From NCBI RefSeq assembly GCF_947497695.1, contig NZ_CANMHM010000006.1, positions 62,001 to 126,000 on the forward strand: a DNA stretch of 64,000 bases. The letters are read 5' to 3'. The first letter of the stretch is position 1; the number at the start of each line of letters is the position of its first letter. Under the pieces are notes generated by a model. It saw only the letters and a list, made by a program, of their open reading frames with translations, was not told the origin of the DNA and did not search any database. Below are positions 35,552 to 42,670 of the stretch, in pieces. The DNA comes from an uncultured Polaribacter sp. GTDB lineage: Bacteria > Bacteroidota > Bacteroidia > Flavobacteriales > Flavobacteriaceae. Made by a program: the position numbers and the translations under genes.

Positions 35552-36910
35552 ATGACTTTTTTAGATTTAGGTATTTCTAAGCAATTGCAATATGCAATTG
35601 ATGATTTGGGTTTTGTAAATGCAACACCAATTCAAGAACAAGCATTTCCAGTAGTTAGATCTGGAAAAGATGTTGTTGGTATTGCACAAACAGGAACAGG
35701 AAAAACCTTTGCCTATATGTTGCCTATTTTGCAAGAATTAAAGTTTTCGAAGCAAAAACACCCAAGAGTTTTGGTTTTAGTGCCTACTCGTGAGTTGGTT
35801 TTACAAGTGGTTGATGAGATTGAGAAACTATCTAAATACATAAATACACGTGTTTTAGGTGTTTATGGCGGTACAAATATCAACACACAAAAACAAGCCA
35901 TTTTACAAGGGCAAGATATTATTGTTGCAACTCCTGGTCGTTTATACGATTTGGCTTTGAGCAATGCTTTAAAGCTAAAATCGATTCAGAAATTAGTAAT
36001 TGATGAAGTAGATGTGATGTTAGATTTAGGGTTTCGTTTTCAGTTGATGAACATTTTTGATGTAATACCAGAAAGAAGACAAAACGTACTTTTTTCTGCT
36101 ACGATGACAGAAGATGTAAATGCATTAATATATGATTTTTTTAAAAATCCTACTAAAATTTCTGTTGCAGTTAGTGGAACGCCTTTAGATAATATTGAGC
36201 AAGTTTCTTACAACATACCTAACTTTTTTACCAAAGTGAATTTGTTACATCAGCTTTTAGCTGATAAAGTAACCTATCATAAAGTATTAATTTTTGTTGG
36301 TTTTAAAAGAACTGCAGATTTGTTATTTAAACATCTACAAGAGGTGTTTAATGATGAAATGTGTGTAATACACTCTAATAAAACGCAGAATTATAGAATA
36401 CGTTCTATCAAACAATTTGATGAGGGTAAAAACCGAATTTTATTAGCGACAGATGTCATGGCTCGTGGTTTAGATTTTAATAATGTGAGTCATGTTATTA
36501 ATTTTGATACCCCAGAATTTCCTGAAAATTACATGCACAGAATTGGTAGAACAGGTCGTGCAGAGAAAGCAGGAAAAACAATTCTTTTTTCAACGCCTAA
36601 AGAGCAAGAAGCAAAAGAACAAATAGAAACTTTAATGGATTTTAAAGTGCCTGTTTTAGAGTTGCCAGAAGATGTTGAAATATCGAAGTTGTTAACGGAA
36701 GATGAACGCCCAAGAGAAGATCAAGGGATTTCTAAAAATAGAACTTCTTTAGAATATGTACCTGGACCTGCTTTTCATGAAAAGAGTGAAAAAAACAGTA
36801 AAACCAACCAAGGAGGTTCTTATAGAAGAGAAATTGCTGCAAAGTATAAGAAACCCAAAACTAGAGGCGATAAAAATTACAATAAACACAATAAGAAAAA
36901 GAAAAAATAA
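35552..36910 (+). CDS. DEAD-box-type RNA helicase with DEVD motif II
   Basis: 452 residues. ATP-dependent RNA unwinding enzyme with motif Q (FVNATPIQEQAF), motif I AQTGTGKT (45-52), PTRELVLQ, motif II DEVD (151-154, instead of DEAD), SAT, and motif VI HRIGRTGRAEKAG. The last ~70 residues are a highly basic tail (KKPKTRGDKNYNKHNKKKKK) for RNA or ribosome binding, similar to RhlE-like proteins. Motif II is changed only at the third residue; the Asp-Glu that acts in catalysis is kept. Likely role in ribosome assembly or mRNA decay. Confidence 0.94.
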   Translation: MTFLDLGISKQLQYAIDDLGFVNATPIQEQAFPVVRSGKDVVGIAQTGTGKTFAYMLPILQELKFSKQKHPRVLVLVPTRELVLQVVDEIEKLSKYINTRVLGVYGGTNINTQKQAILQGQDIIVATPGRLYDLALSNALKLKSIQKLVIDEVDVMLDLGFRFQLMNIFDVIPERRQNVLFSATMTEDVNALIYDFFKNPTKISVAVSGTPLDNIEQVSYNIPNFFTKVNLLHQLLADKVTYHKVLIFVGFKRTADLLFKHLQEVFNDEMCVIHSNKTQNYRIRSIKQFDEGKNRILLATDVMARGLDFNNVSHVINFDTPEFPENYMHRIGRTGRAEKAGKTILFSTPKEQEAKEQIETLMDFKVPVLELPEDVEISKLLTEDERPREDQGISKNRTSLEYVPGPAFHEKSEKNSKTNQGGSYRREIAAKYKKPKTRGDKNYNKHNKKKKK

Positions 36911-36994
36911 AGTTTTTTTAGCTGATAGTTTTAATTTTTTAGGTTACAATCAAAAATGATAACTTTGACAATTACATATTAAAAGTAAGAAGGA

Positions 36995-37360
36995 ATGCAT
37001 ATTTTAACCCCACAAGAATTACACAATTTAGCCATGAATATTGTTGGTAAAAAGCTAACTAAAATGGGCTATGAGTTTCAGGCAATCAACAGCCAGTTAA
37101 AAAGACATCCTCAGTTTGTATTGTTTAAAAAAGGAGAACCTACTATTTTTGTTTTGGTAAAGGCAAGTAATAATATTCAAACACCAACTGAATATGATGC
37201 TATTTGGATGGAAACTTTTAAAAACCACGCTAAAAAACAAAATGCCAAAGTATGGTTTGCTGGTGTTGGTTTGGCTAATGCACAAAGTATAGAAAACCCT
37301 GTTTTTAAAGACCAACCTTACTATGTTGCTTTTGATGATTTTGTGAAGGTTTTGGAGTAG
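36995..37360 (+). CDS. Conserved hypothetical protein, 121 aa
   Basis: Soluble protein starting MHILTPQELHNLAMNIVGKK. Members in Bacteroidota are often mis-named Na(+)-translocating NADH-quinone reductase subunit F, but no flavin, FeS or membrane feature of NqrF is present. The pattern of strands and helices (NPQFVLF-type strand, FVLVKAS, AKVWFAGVGLANA) hints at a small nuclease-like fold, which is only a guess. Same strand as the helicase, 84 nt downstream. Confidence 0.75.
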   Translation: MHILTPQELHNLAMNIVGKKLTKMGYEFQAINSQLKRHPQFVLFKKGEPTIFVLVKASNNIQTPTEYDAIWMETFKNHAKKQNAKVWFAGVGLANAQSIENPVFKDQPYYVAFDDFVKVLE

Positions 37361-37558
37361 GTTTTTAACATTCTTCTATATGAAAAGTACGTTTGTGTTT
37401 ATAGGGGTAACCTTTCAGCCAAGATAATGTCTTATGAAGGTTAATGAGTTTCTAAATATAGCCAAAAATGGGCGGATCTTTTTATATACTTTGTTACCTG
37501 CTGGCTGTTTTTTAAAAGAACTTTACTATTATATGATAGTTTACACAATTACCAAAAA

Positions 37559-38014
37559 ATGACATTTGAAGATATAAAAGAAAAATATTCTGAACGAGAA
37601 CAAGCATTTCCAACGAATTGTCCTGAACCGAATGAAAAGGATTTGAATGAATTAATTGCAAAATATAATTGTAAATTTCCTGAATCATTTATTGAATTTC
37701 AACTTAAATATTGTAGAGAAATTCCACTTGGAGATTTCGCTTTTGACGGATTTGGTTTTGCCAATAAAGAACTTGAACCTTATATGAATTTGGAAGAAGT
37801 TTTAAAAGATTATAAGGAATTAGAATTCCCTGAATATCTAACACCTTTTAGACAAGATAATGGAGATTTTTGGTGTTTTGACAATCGAAGTTCTGAATCT
37901 GAATTTCCTGTTGTAATTTTCGACCATAACTCAAACGGAATTGAATCTGACCCAAATTACAAATGGAAGAATTTCATAGATTGGATTGACAAAACTATGG
38001 AAGATGAATATTAA
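37559..38014 (+). CDS. SMI1/KNR4 family protein (immunity-like)
   Basis: 151 residues, soluble, acidic. The SMI1/KNR4 pattern is visible: LNELIAKYNCKFPESFIEFQ, GDFAFDGFGF, FWCFDNRS and VVIFDHNSNG, ending in an acidic EDEY tail. Bacterial members are mostly immunity proteins against polymorphic toxins or contact-dependent effectors. No toxin gene stands beside it, so it looks like an orphan immunity gene, which fits an acquired cassette. Its GC is slightly higher than the neighbours by eye. Confidence 0.85.
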   Translation: MTFEDIKEKYSEREQAFPTNCPEPNEKDLNELIAKYNCKFPESFIEFQLKYCREIPLGDFAFDGFGFANKELEPYMNLEEVLKDYKELEFPEYLTPFRQDNGDFWCFDNRSSESEFPVVIFDHNSNGIESDPNYKWKNFIDWIDKTMEDEY

Positions 38015-38020
38015 AAACCT

Positions 38021-38158
38021 GTGTACAACAACATATATAATTTATTGCTTTTTTTAGCTTACTTGCAAAAGTTCTCATGAACTTTCTAGGTCAGTAATTA
38101 TTTAGTAAATTAGTTGCTAAATTCACGCAACAAATCACATATAAAAACGTTATTGTTT
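38021..38158. repeat. attC-like imperfect palindrome after the SMI1/KNR4 gene
   Basis: The left arm ACAACAACATATATAATTTATTGC (38025-38048) pairs imperfectly with the reverse complement of 38127-38156 (GCAACAAATCACATATA, then ACGTTATTGT). Between them lies CTTACTTGCAAAAGTTCTCA and related words. From memory, sequences of this kind recur after small genes in Flavobacteriaceae. The bases 38159-38287 beyond it are AT-rich with no feature seen. Confidence 0.5.
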
Positions 38159-38287
38159 TAAAATCGTCCCTTATTTATTTCGATTAGCATATAACTATAA
38201 ATTCGATTTCTGATTGCTTTTAATTAGTATATATAATATTTGAACTCTTTTCTGAGTGTAATGGTATTCTTATTATATTTCTATAGC

Positions 38288-39085
38288 TCAATTAAAAATA
38301 CTTGCTGATATAAAGTCGATTCTGTTAGATATATTTAAGTTCATCCAAGCTCTAACATTGTCAGGAAGCCTCTCTGGAAATTTATTGAGTGTATATACAA
38401 ATAATGCTGTTTCTGCTAAATCTTCTTTGGTTGAATTATTTTTTGCGTATTCAGTAATAAAAGAATTATCATTTTGTTGTGCTAAAATCCATTCACTATT
38501 CTGAAGAAAAATAGCATCTAAGGTCGCGTGAACACTTTCGTGAAAAACAGTTTCTTCAAAATCATTATTACTTATTCTTACATCTATGTTATCTGAATAG
38601 ACAACAAAGAAATTAGCTTCAGCTTCTGCAAAAGCTGTTGCATCACCCTTATGCAATACAATATGAGATATGTTGTTCCTTATTAAATCTGGTAATTTAC
38701 CTAAACGATTTACTATTTTCTGAACAAATTCTTTCGCAGCTTCTTGAGTTATAAAACTACTATGAGCCCATATTTCAATTGGATTTCCCTCAGTAAAATT
38801 AACTTGAAAGATAAACGTGTCTGTATCAAACAATATATCTGTTCTGCTATCTGGCATTTCCTTGTCTTCTCTACCTATAAATGAAAGAGATTCGAAAAGA
38901 TCCTCATCCATTTTTCTAATAAAATCTATTTCAGTAGAAACAATCGAATTTGGAAAAAGGGGATTTATTGTTTGATTGATTGTATCGTCTATTTCAGTAT
39001 TATTACTGGATGGTTCATTTTTATTTGAACAAGAAATGAATAATATTATAATTAAGAAGATTGCATTTAATTTAAAATTTGGCAT
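38288..39085 (-). CDS. Lipoprotein with HExxH metallopeptidase motif
   Basis: 265 residues. Signal peptide with lipobox Cys19 (LFISC, followed by SNKN). A conserved-looking core ends in FHESVHATLDAIF, an HExxH zinc motif at His182-His186. EDLAETALF about 35 residues later (Glu221, Glu225) could supply the third zinc ligand of a gluzincin. The last strand TTVF-like (NDFEETVF) just before HExxH fits peptidase folds. I do not know the family. Predicted membrane-anchored zinc peptidase-like protein; substrate unknown. It lies in the accessory zone between core genes, with no co-directional neighbour close by. Confidence 0.7.
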   Translation of the reverse strand: MPNFKLNAIFLIIILFISCSNKNEPSSNNTEIDDTINQTINPLFPNSIVSTEIDFIRKMDEDLFESLSFIGREDKEMPDSRTDILFDTDTFIFQVNFTEGNPIEIWAHSSFITQEAAKEFVQKIVNRLGKLPDLIRNNISHIVLHKGDATAFAEAEANFFVVYSDNIDVRISNNDFEETVFHESVHATLDAIFLQNSEWILAQQNDNSFITEYAKNNSTKEDLAETALFVYTLNKFPERLPDNVRAWMNLNISNRIDFISASIFN

Positions 39086-39481
39086 ATTGAAATTTTGAGT
39101 TTTAAATTTAATTAATTAATGTTTTTTCAGCTTTCAAGTAACTATATTGATATAGAAGTTTAAATACTGAATCAAGTTCAGCACAAGTGTTTTATATCAG
39201 AAGTTAAACGAAGTTAACGTTTTTTTTGAGAAAGTAAATTGTTGTAGTGGTATAAAACACTGTGTATCAAATTCAAAAAGGATGCTCTTTCTAAGTAACA
39301 ACTTTCCTATATTTTTTTTCTTGGATAATTAAACATTCTTAAACCATCTTTATTGAATTTTGTTAAAGCATTTTTTGCAATCTATTTTGCAGAGTTACGT
39401 TAAAATTAAAATTTCATAACTTTCTACAAAACAAAAAAACCATCTCAAAAGAGATGGTTTTAAAAAATATGTATTTAAAAA
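39086..39481. other. Intergenic stretch with imperfect inverted repeat
   Basis: 396 bp without a gene. AGTGTTTTATATCA (39186-39199) and TGGTATAAAACACT (39248-39261) form a 14-bp inverted repeat with one G-T pair around a 48-nt loop. The OmpA gene terminator (39436-39461) lies at the right end. I see no promoter consensus for the leftward lipoprotein gene. Possibly remnants of lost accessory genes. Confidence 0.45.
39433..39461 (-). terminator. Terminator of the OmpA family gene
   Basis: A perfect 11-bp stem (39436-39446 with 39451-39461) and AAAA loop; T-rich on the minus strand after the stem. Confidence 0.88.
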
Positions 39482-40330
39482 TTATTTAGCAGCATCTTGC
39501 TCTAATAAATCAAAAAACTGATTTAATTTAGGCATAATAATAATTTTAGTTCTTCTGTTTACTGCCATATTTGCAGGAGAATCATTGGCAACTAAAGGTA
39601 CGTATTGACTTCTACCAGCAGCAATTAATCTAGATGGTTCTACAGTATATTTATATTGTAAAATCCTTGTAATTGAAGTTGCTCTCATCGCAGATAAATC
39701 CCAGTTGTCTTGTATAAATTCAGTTTTAATAGGGTTAATATCTGTATGTCCTTCCACCATAACTTCCATTTGTGGTTGTCCGTTAATTACTTTTGCAATT
39801 TTTTCTAAAACTGGGTATGCCTTTTCAGTTACATTGTAGCTTCCACTTTTAAATAATAATTTATCAGAAATAGATATAAATACAACCGTTTTTTCAACAT
39901 TTACTTGAATATCTTTGTCTTGTATTCCGTCTGTTAAATTTTTAGTTAAGTGATATTTAATAGCTAAGTTTAATGAGTCTTTTTGAGTCATTGCTTTTCT
40001 AATACCATTAATATATTTGTCTTTTTCACTTAATTGAGAAATAACATTTTTAATATTATCTGATGAAGATTGAGTTAAAACGGTTAAGTTTTCAACTTGT
40101 TTTAACGCAGATTTTTTATCTTCTTTTAAAGCATTAATTTGTTCGGTTAAAGAAGTTGCTTGATATCCATCTTTTTCTTTTTCAATCAAACATTTTTGTA
40201 AATTAGCTTTTGCATCTACTAATTCAGATTTCGTTTTGTCATGTTTTGCTTGTAAAGCAATCATCTCTTTTTTAGAAACACAAGAACTTACTAAAATGGT
40301 TGCTAAGAATAATAATGATATTTTTTTCAT
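39482..40330 (-). CDS. OmpA family peptidoglycan-binding lipoprotein
   Basis: 282 residues. Signal peptide with lipobox Cys17 (VSSC, followed by VSKKE). Residues about 20-120 form a coiled coil rich in Lys, Glu, Asp and Gln. The C-terminal domain (about 150-275) is OmpA-like, with VMVEGHTDINP, LSAMRATSITRILQ and NRRTKIIIMP, the sites that hold meso-diaminopimelate. It probably tethers the envelope to peptidoglycan; coiled coil plus OmpA resembles MotB-like or Pal-like proteins but there are no stator features. Own promoter at 40359-40366. Confidence 0.92.
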   Translation of the reverse strand: MKKISLLFLATILVSSCVSKKEMIALQAKHDKTKSELVDAKANLQKCLIEKEKDGYQATSLTEQINALKEDKKSALKQVENLTVLTQSSSDNIKNVISQLSEKDKYINGIRKAMTQKDSLNLAIKYHLTKNLTDGIQDKDIQVNVEKTVVFISISDKLLFKSGSYNVTEKAYPVLEKIAKVINGQPQMEVMVEGHTDINPIKTEFIQDNWDLSAMRATSITRILQYKYTVEPSRLIAAGRSQYVPLVANDSPANMAVNRRTKIIIMPKLNQFFDLLEQDAAK

Positions 40331-40358
40331 TGTTTTAATATTAAATTTAGTTCAATTA

Positions 40359-40366
40359 CAAATTTA
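40359..40366 (-). promoter_or_regulatory. -7 box of the OmpA family gene
   Basis: TAAATTTG on the minus strand, 28 nt upstream of the start. Confidence 0.55.
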
Positions 40367-40422
40367 ACGAATTGTATCAATAAAAAGTATGTATAATGGT
40401 ATTTTATGAAAACTTTATAGGT

Positions 40423-40430
40423 TATTTTTG
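40423..40430 (+). promoter_or_regulatory. -7 box against the apbE start
   Basis: TATTTTTG ends 4 nt before ATG 40435 and lies inside a 13-codon upstream extension of the frame. It supports the 40435 start and a leaderless transcript. Confidence 0.6.
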
Positions 40431-40434
40431 CGAA

Positions 40435-41436
40435 ATGAGTCGTAATTTTAATTTTTTGAGAAAAAGCAGTTTTTTAATCATAATTGTGTTTGCTTTTGTT
40501 TCTTGTTCAAAGAACAATAAAGTTGAAGATTATACTTTAAAAGGATTTGTATTTGGGACTACCTACAAAATAACTTATTTAAATACGTCTAAAAATTATC
40601 AAAAATCAGTAGATAGTTTGTTTTATTTGATGAACAAATCATTATCAACCTATATAACTACCTCAGATATTTCAAAAATTAACAACGGAGATACAACAAT
40701 AGTAGTGGATGATTTATTTTTAGAGGTTTTTAAAAAATCAAAAAAAATACACAAAAAAACCAATGGATATTTTGATCCAACTGTGGGCAATTTAGTAAAT
40801 GCTTGGGGTTTTGGGCCTAAAAGAGAAAAGAAAAATTTAACGAATTCTGAAGTGCAGAATCAAATGCAATACGTTGGTTTTGATAAGGTAACGCTTGTAA
40901 ATAATAAAGTTGATAAGAAGTACCCTGAAATATATTTAGATTTTAATGCAACTGCCAAAGGTTTTGGAATTGATATGATTGCTCGTTTTTTAGAACAAAA
41001 AAACATTCATAATTATTTGGTTGAAATTGGTGGAGAAATTAGAACAAAAGGCGTAAAAGAGAACAATATTCCTTGGACGATTCTATTAGTAGATCCAATT
41101 GATAAAGAGGGTTCTGATGGCTATAAAAAAATAAATTTATCTAATAAATCGATGGCAACATCAGGCAATTACAGAAAGTTTAGAGTTTCTGAAAACGGAC
41201 AAAAATTTGTACATACCATAAACCCTAAAACAGGTTTGGCTAAAGAAAGTAATTTGTTAAGTGCTTCAGTAATTGCAGCGAAAGATTGTGCAGATGTAGA
41301 TGCTTTTGCAACAGCTTTTATGGCAATGGGTTTAGAAAAAACCAAAGCTTTTTTAGAAAAACATAAAGATTTACAAGTAATTTTGCTTTTTACAAATGAT
41401 GCTGGGAATTTAGAAGAGTTTACTACTTATAAATAA
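40435..41436 (+). CDS. apbE: FAD:protein FMN transferase (ApbE lipoprotein)
   Basis: 333 residues from MSRNFNFLRK. Lipobox Cys24 (FAFVSC, followed by SKNN) anchors it in the membrane facing the periplasm. ApbE attaches FMN to Thr/Ser of target proteins such as NqrB/NqrC and Rnf subunits. Family blocks: FGTTYKITY, FDPTVGNLVNAWGFGP, DFNATAKGFGID, YLVEIGGEI, and NPKTG with an Asp-rich SVIAAKDCADVDAFATA metal site. Convergent with the methyltransferase gene (4-bp gap). Confidence 0.95.
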   Translation: MSRNFNFLRKSSFLIIIVFAFVSCSKNNKVEDYTLKGFVFGTTYKITYLNTSKNYQKSVDSLFYLMNKSLSTYITTSDISKINNGDTTIVVDDLFLEVFKKSKKIHKKTNGYFDPTVGNLVNAWGFGPKREKKNLTNSEVQNQMQYVGFDKVTLVNNKVDKKYPEIYLDFNATAKGFGIDMIARFLEQKNIHNYLVEIGGEIRTKGVKENNIPWTILLVDPIDKEGSDGYKKINLSNKSMATSGNYRKFRVSENGQKFVHTINPKTGLAKESNLLSASVIAAKDCADVDAFATAFMAMGLEKTKAFLEKHKDLQVILLFTNDAGNLEEFTTYK

Positions 41437-41440
41437 TAAA

Positions 41441-42226
41441 TTACTCCTTATAGCAAACAGGCAATATTTCACCTGGCATCAAACAATATCTTTCTAATTT
41501 TTCTGCTGATATTTTTTTTGTATAATCAATTTCATCAACTTTAAAGCCAACAGATCTTAGTTTGTCAAAATAATCACGTCCATAAACTCTAACGTGGTCA
41601 TATTGCCCGAATATCTTTGCACGTTCTTTAGGATCTGTTATAGAATTATCTTCAAAAGTTTTTTCTTTGGATAGGTCTTGTGGAATTTGAAAAACACCAA
41701 ATCCGCCTTTTTTTAGTATTCTAAACAACTCTTGCATTGCTTTTGTATCATTTGTAATATGCTCTAAAACATGATTGCAAAACACAACGTCAAAGGAGTT
41801 ATCATCAAAAGGTAAATCACAAATATCTGCTTTTACATCAGCAATAGGAGACTCTAAATCTGATGTAATATAATCTAAGTTTTTTTGCTTTTTAAAAAGG
41901 TCTAAAAAACATTGTTCTGGTGCAATATGTAATGTTTTTAGTTTTTTGGTTGCTGTAAAAAAATCAGTTTCGTCTTTTAAAAAGAGCCACATTAATCGAT
42001 GTCTCTCTAAAGATAGGGTAGAAGGAGAGAGTGCATTTTCTCTTTGTTTACCATAACCATAAGGTAAAAATTTACGAAAACTTTTGCCATCTATTGGATC
42101 TGTAAATCTATCGCCTTTTAAATACCAAGCAATTATTGGACGAACCCAGTAACTGGCTTTAATTAATAAAGGTCTTGGGATGGTGTTTAATATGGATTTA
42201 AAAAGTTTATTGGACACAGATTTCAC
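41441..42226 (-). CDS. Class I SAM-dependent methyltransferase with a repeat-derived start
   Basis: 261 residues. The SAM fold is visible: KTLHIAPEQCFLDLF for motif I (degenerate), an acidic SDLESPIADVKADICDLPF strand, then FDVVFCNHVLEHI and the RILKKGGFGVFQIP block. It resembles the small-molecule or lipid methyltransferases in Bacteroidota; substrate unknown. The only plausible starts are GTG 42226 or GTG 42217, and both lie inside the inverted repeat of the GxxExxY element (42213-42240). Codons after 42212 read NKLFKSILNTIPRPLLIKA, so the native start was probably in that region and has been replaced. Confidence 0.85.
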   Translation of the reverse strand: MKSVSNKLFKSILNTIPRPLLIKASYWVRPIIAWYLKGDRFTDPIDGKSFRKFLPYGYGKQRENALSPSTLSLERHRLMWLFLKDETDFFTATKKLKTLHIAPEQCFLDLFKKQKNLDYITSDLESPIADVKADICDLPFDDNSFDVVFCNHVLEHITNDTKAMQELFRILKKGGFGVFQIPQDLSKEKTFEDNSITDPKERAKIFGQYDHVRVYGRDYFDKLRSVGFKVDEIDYTKKISAEKLERYCLMPGEILPVCYKE

Positions 42227-42240
42227 AGATTTTCACGGAT
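42213..42240 (-). repeat. Left inverted repeat of the GxxExxY element
   Basis: Read on the minus strand: ATCCGTGAAAATCTGTGA continuing to AATCTGTGTC at 42213. It contains the candidate GTG starts of the methyltransferase. Confidence 0.8.
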
Positions 42241-42244
42241 AAGA

Positions 42245-42619
42245 CTATAAGATTACTCGTTTGTATTTTAAGCTATCTTCGCCAAAATTAATTAGTAGAC
42301 CTATTTTTAGTTTTGAAACAGCTAAATAATTTAAAGTTTGTTTTATATGAGAGGATGTTAAAGATTGAATTGCTTTTATTTCTAAAATTATCTTTTCATT
42401 TATAATAAAGTCTGCCTTATACTTGTGAGGAAGTATATTTCCTTTGTAACTAATATTAAACATTTTTTCTCTAGAATATTTAATATTACTATTAATAAAT
42501 TCAATTTCTAATGCATCACCATAAACAATTTCACTAAATCCTTTTCCTAATTGATTATGAACTTCCATACATATTCCAATTATTTTGAAAGTATCTTCTT
42601 TGTAAAGAAATTCTGTCAT
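42245..42619 (-). CDS. GxxExxY protein (PD-(D/E)XK nuclease-like fold)
   Basis: 124 residues. The naming motif GFSEIVY is at 27-33. Asp70 in YKADFIIN, then ILEIKAIQ (Glu80, Lys82), match the PD-(D/E)XK catalytic triad, and QTLNY (Gln94 to Tyr98) matches the QxxxY motif of the Cas4/lambda-exonuclease branch. Nuclease-like in fold; activity of the family is not established. The gene lies entirely between the inverted repeats, with its start 13 nt from the right repeat, which suggests that element and gene move together. Confidence 0.9.
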   Translation of the reverse strand: MTEFLYKEDTFKIIGICMEVHNQLGKGFSEIVYGDALEIEFINSNIKYSREKMFNISYKGNILPHKYKADFIINEKIILEIKAIQSLTSSHIKQTLNYLAVSKLKIGLLINFGEDSLKYKRVIL

Positions 42620-42632
42620 TTTTAAAGTTTTT

Positions 42633-42660
42633 ATCAGTGAAAATCAGTGAAATCTGTGTC
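42633..42660 (+). repeat. Right inverted repeat of the GxxExxY element
   Basis: ATCAGTGAAAATCAGTGA continuing to AATCTGTGTC at 42660. It differs from the left repeat at two positions (4 and 14 counted from the inner end) and ends 10 nt from the map stop codon. Confidence 0.8.
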
Positions 42661-42670
42661 TTTATATGTT

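Larger units (their letters stand above)
37480..38158 (+). mobile_element. Possible one-gene cassette carrying an SMI1/KNR4 gene
   Basis: The SMI1/KNR4 gene is preceded by a leader containing ACTTTGTTACCTGCTGGCTG and GTTTACACAATTACC, and followed at once by a long imperfect palindrome. This layout of short leader, single gene and structured 3' site resembles an integron-type cassette. Limits are approximate, and no integrase is in the window. Confidence 0.4.
42213..42660. mobile_element. 448-bp element: GxxExxY gene between inverted repeats
   Basis: The 28-bp ends (42213-42240 and 42633-42660) are inverted repeats with 26 of 28 matches; each is made of GTGAAAATC and GTGAAATCTGTGTC-type words. 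The enclosed GxxExxY gene fills the rest. The flanks TTTATTG (left) and TTTATATG (right) are similar, which may hint at a duplicated target but could be chance in AT-rich DNA. It separates map from the methyltransferase gene, which probably formed one operon. Confidence 0.7.

Noticed and set aside
36995-37360. Subunit F of Na(+)-translocating NADH-quinone reductase
   Set aside because: This name is commonly attached to the family, but the 121-residue protein has no FeS, FAD or NADH motif and no membrane helix.
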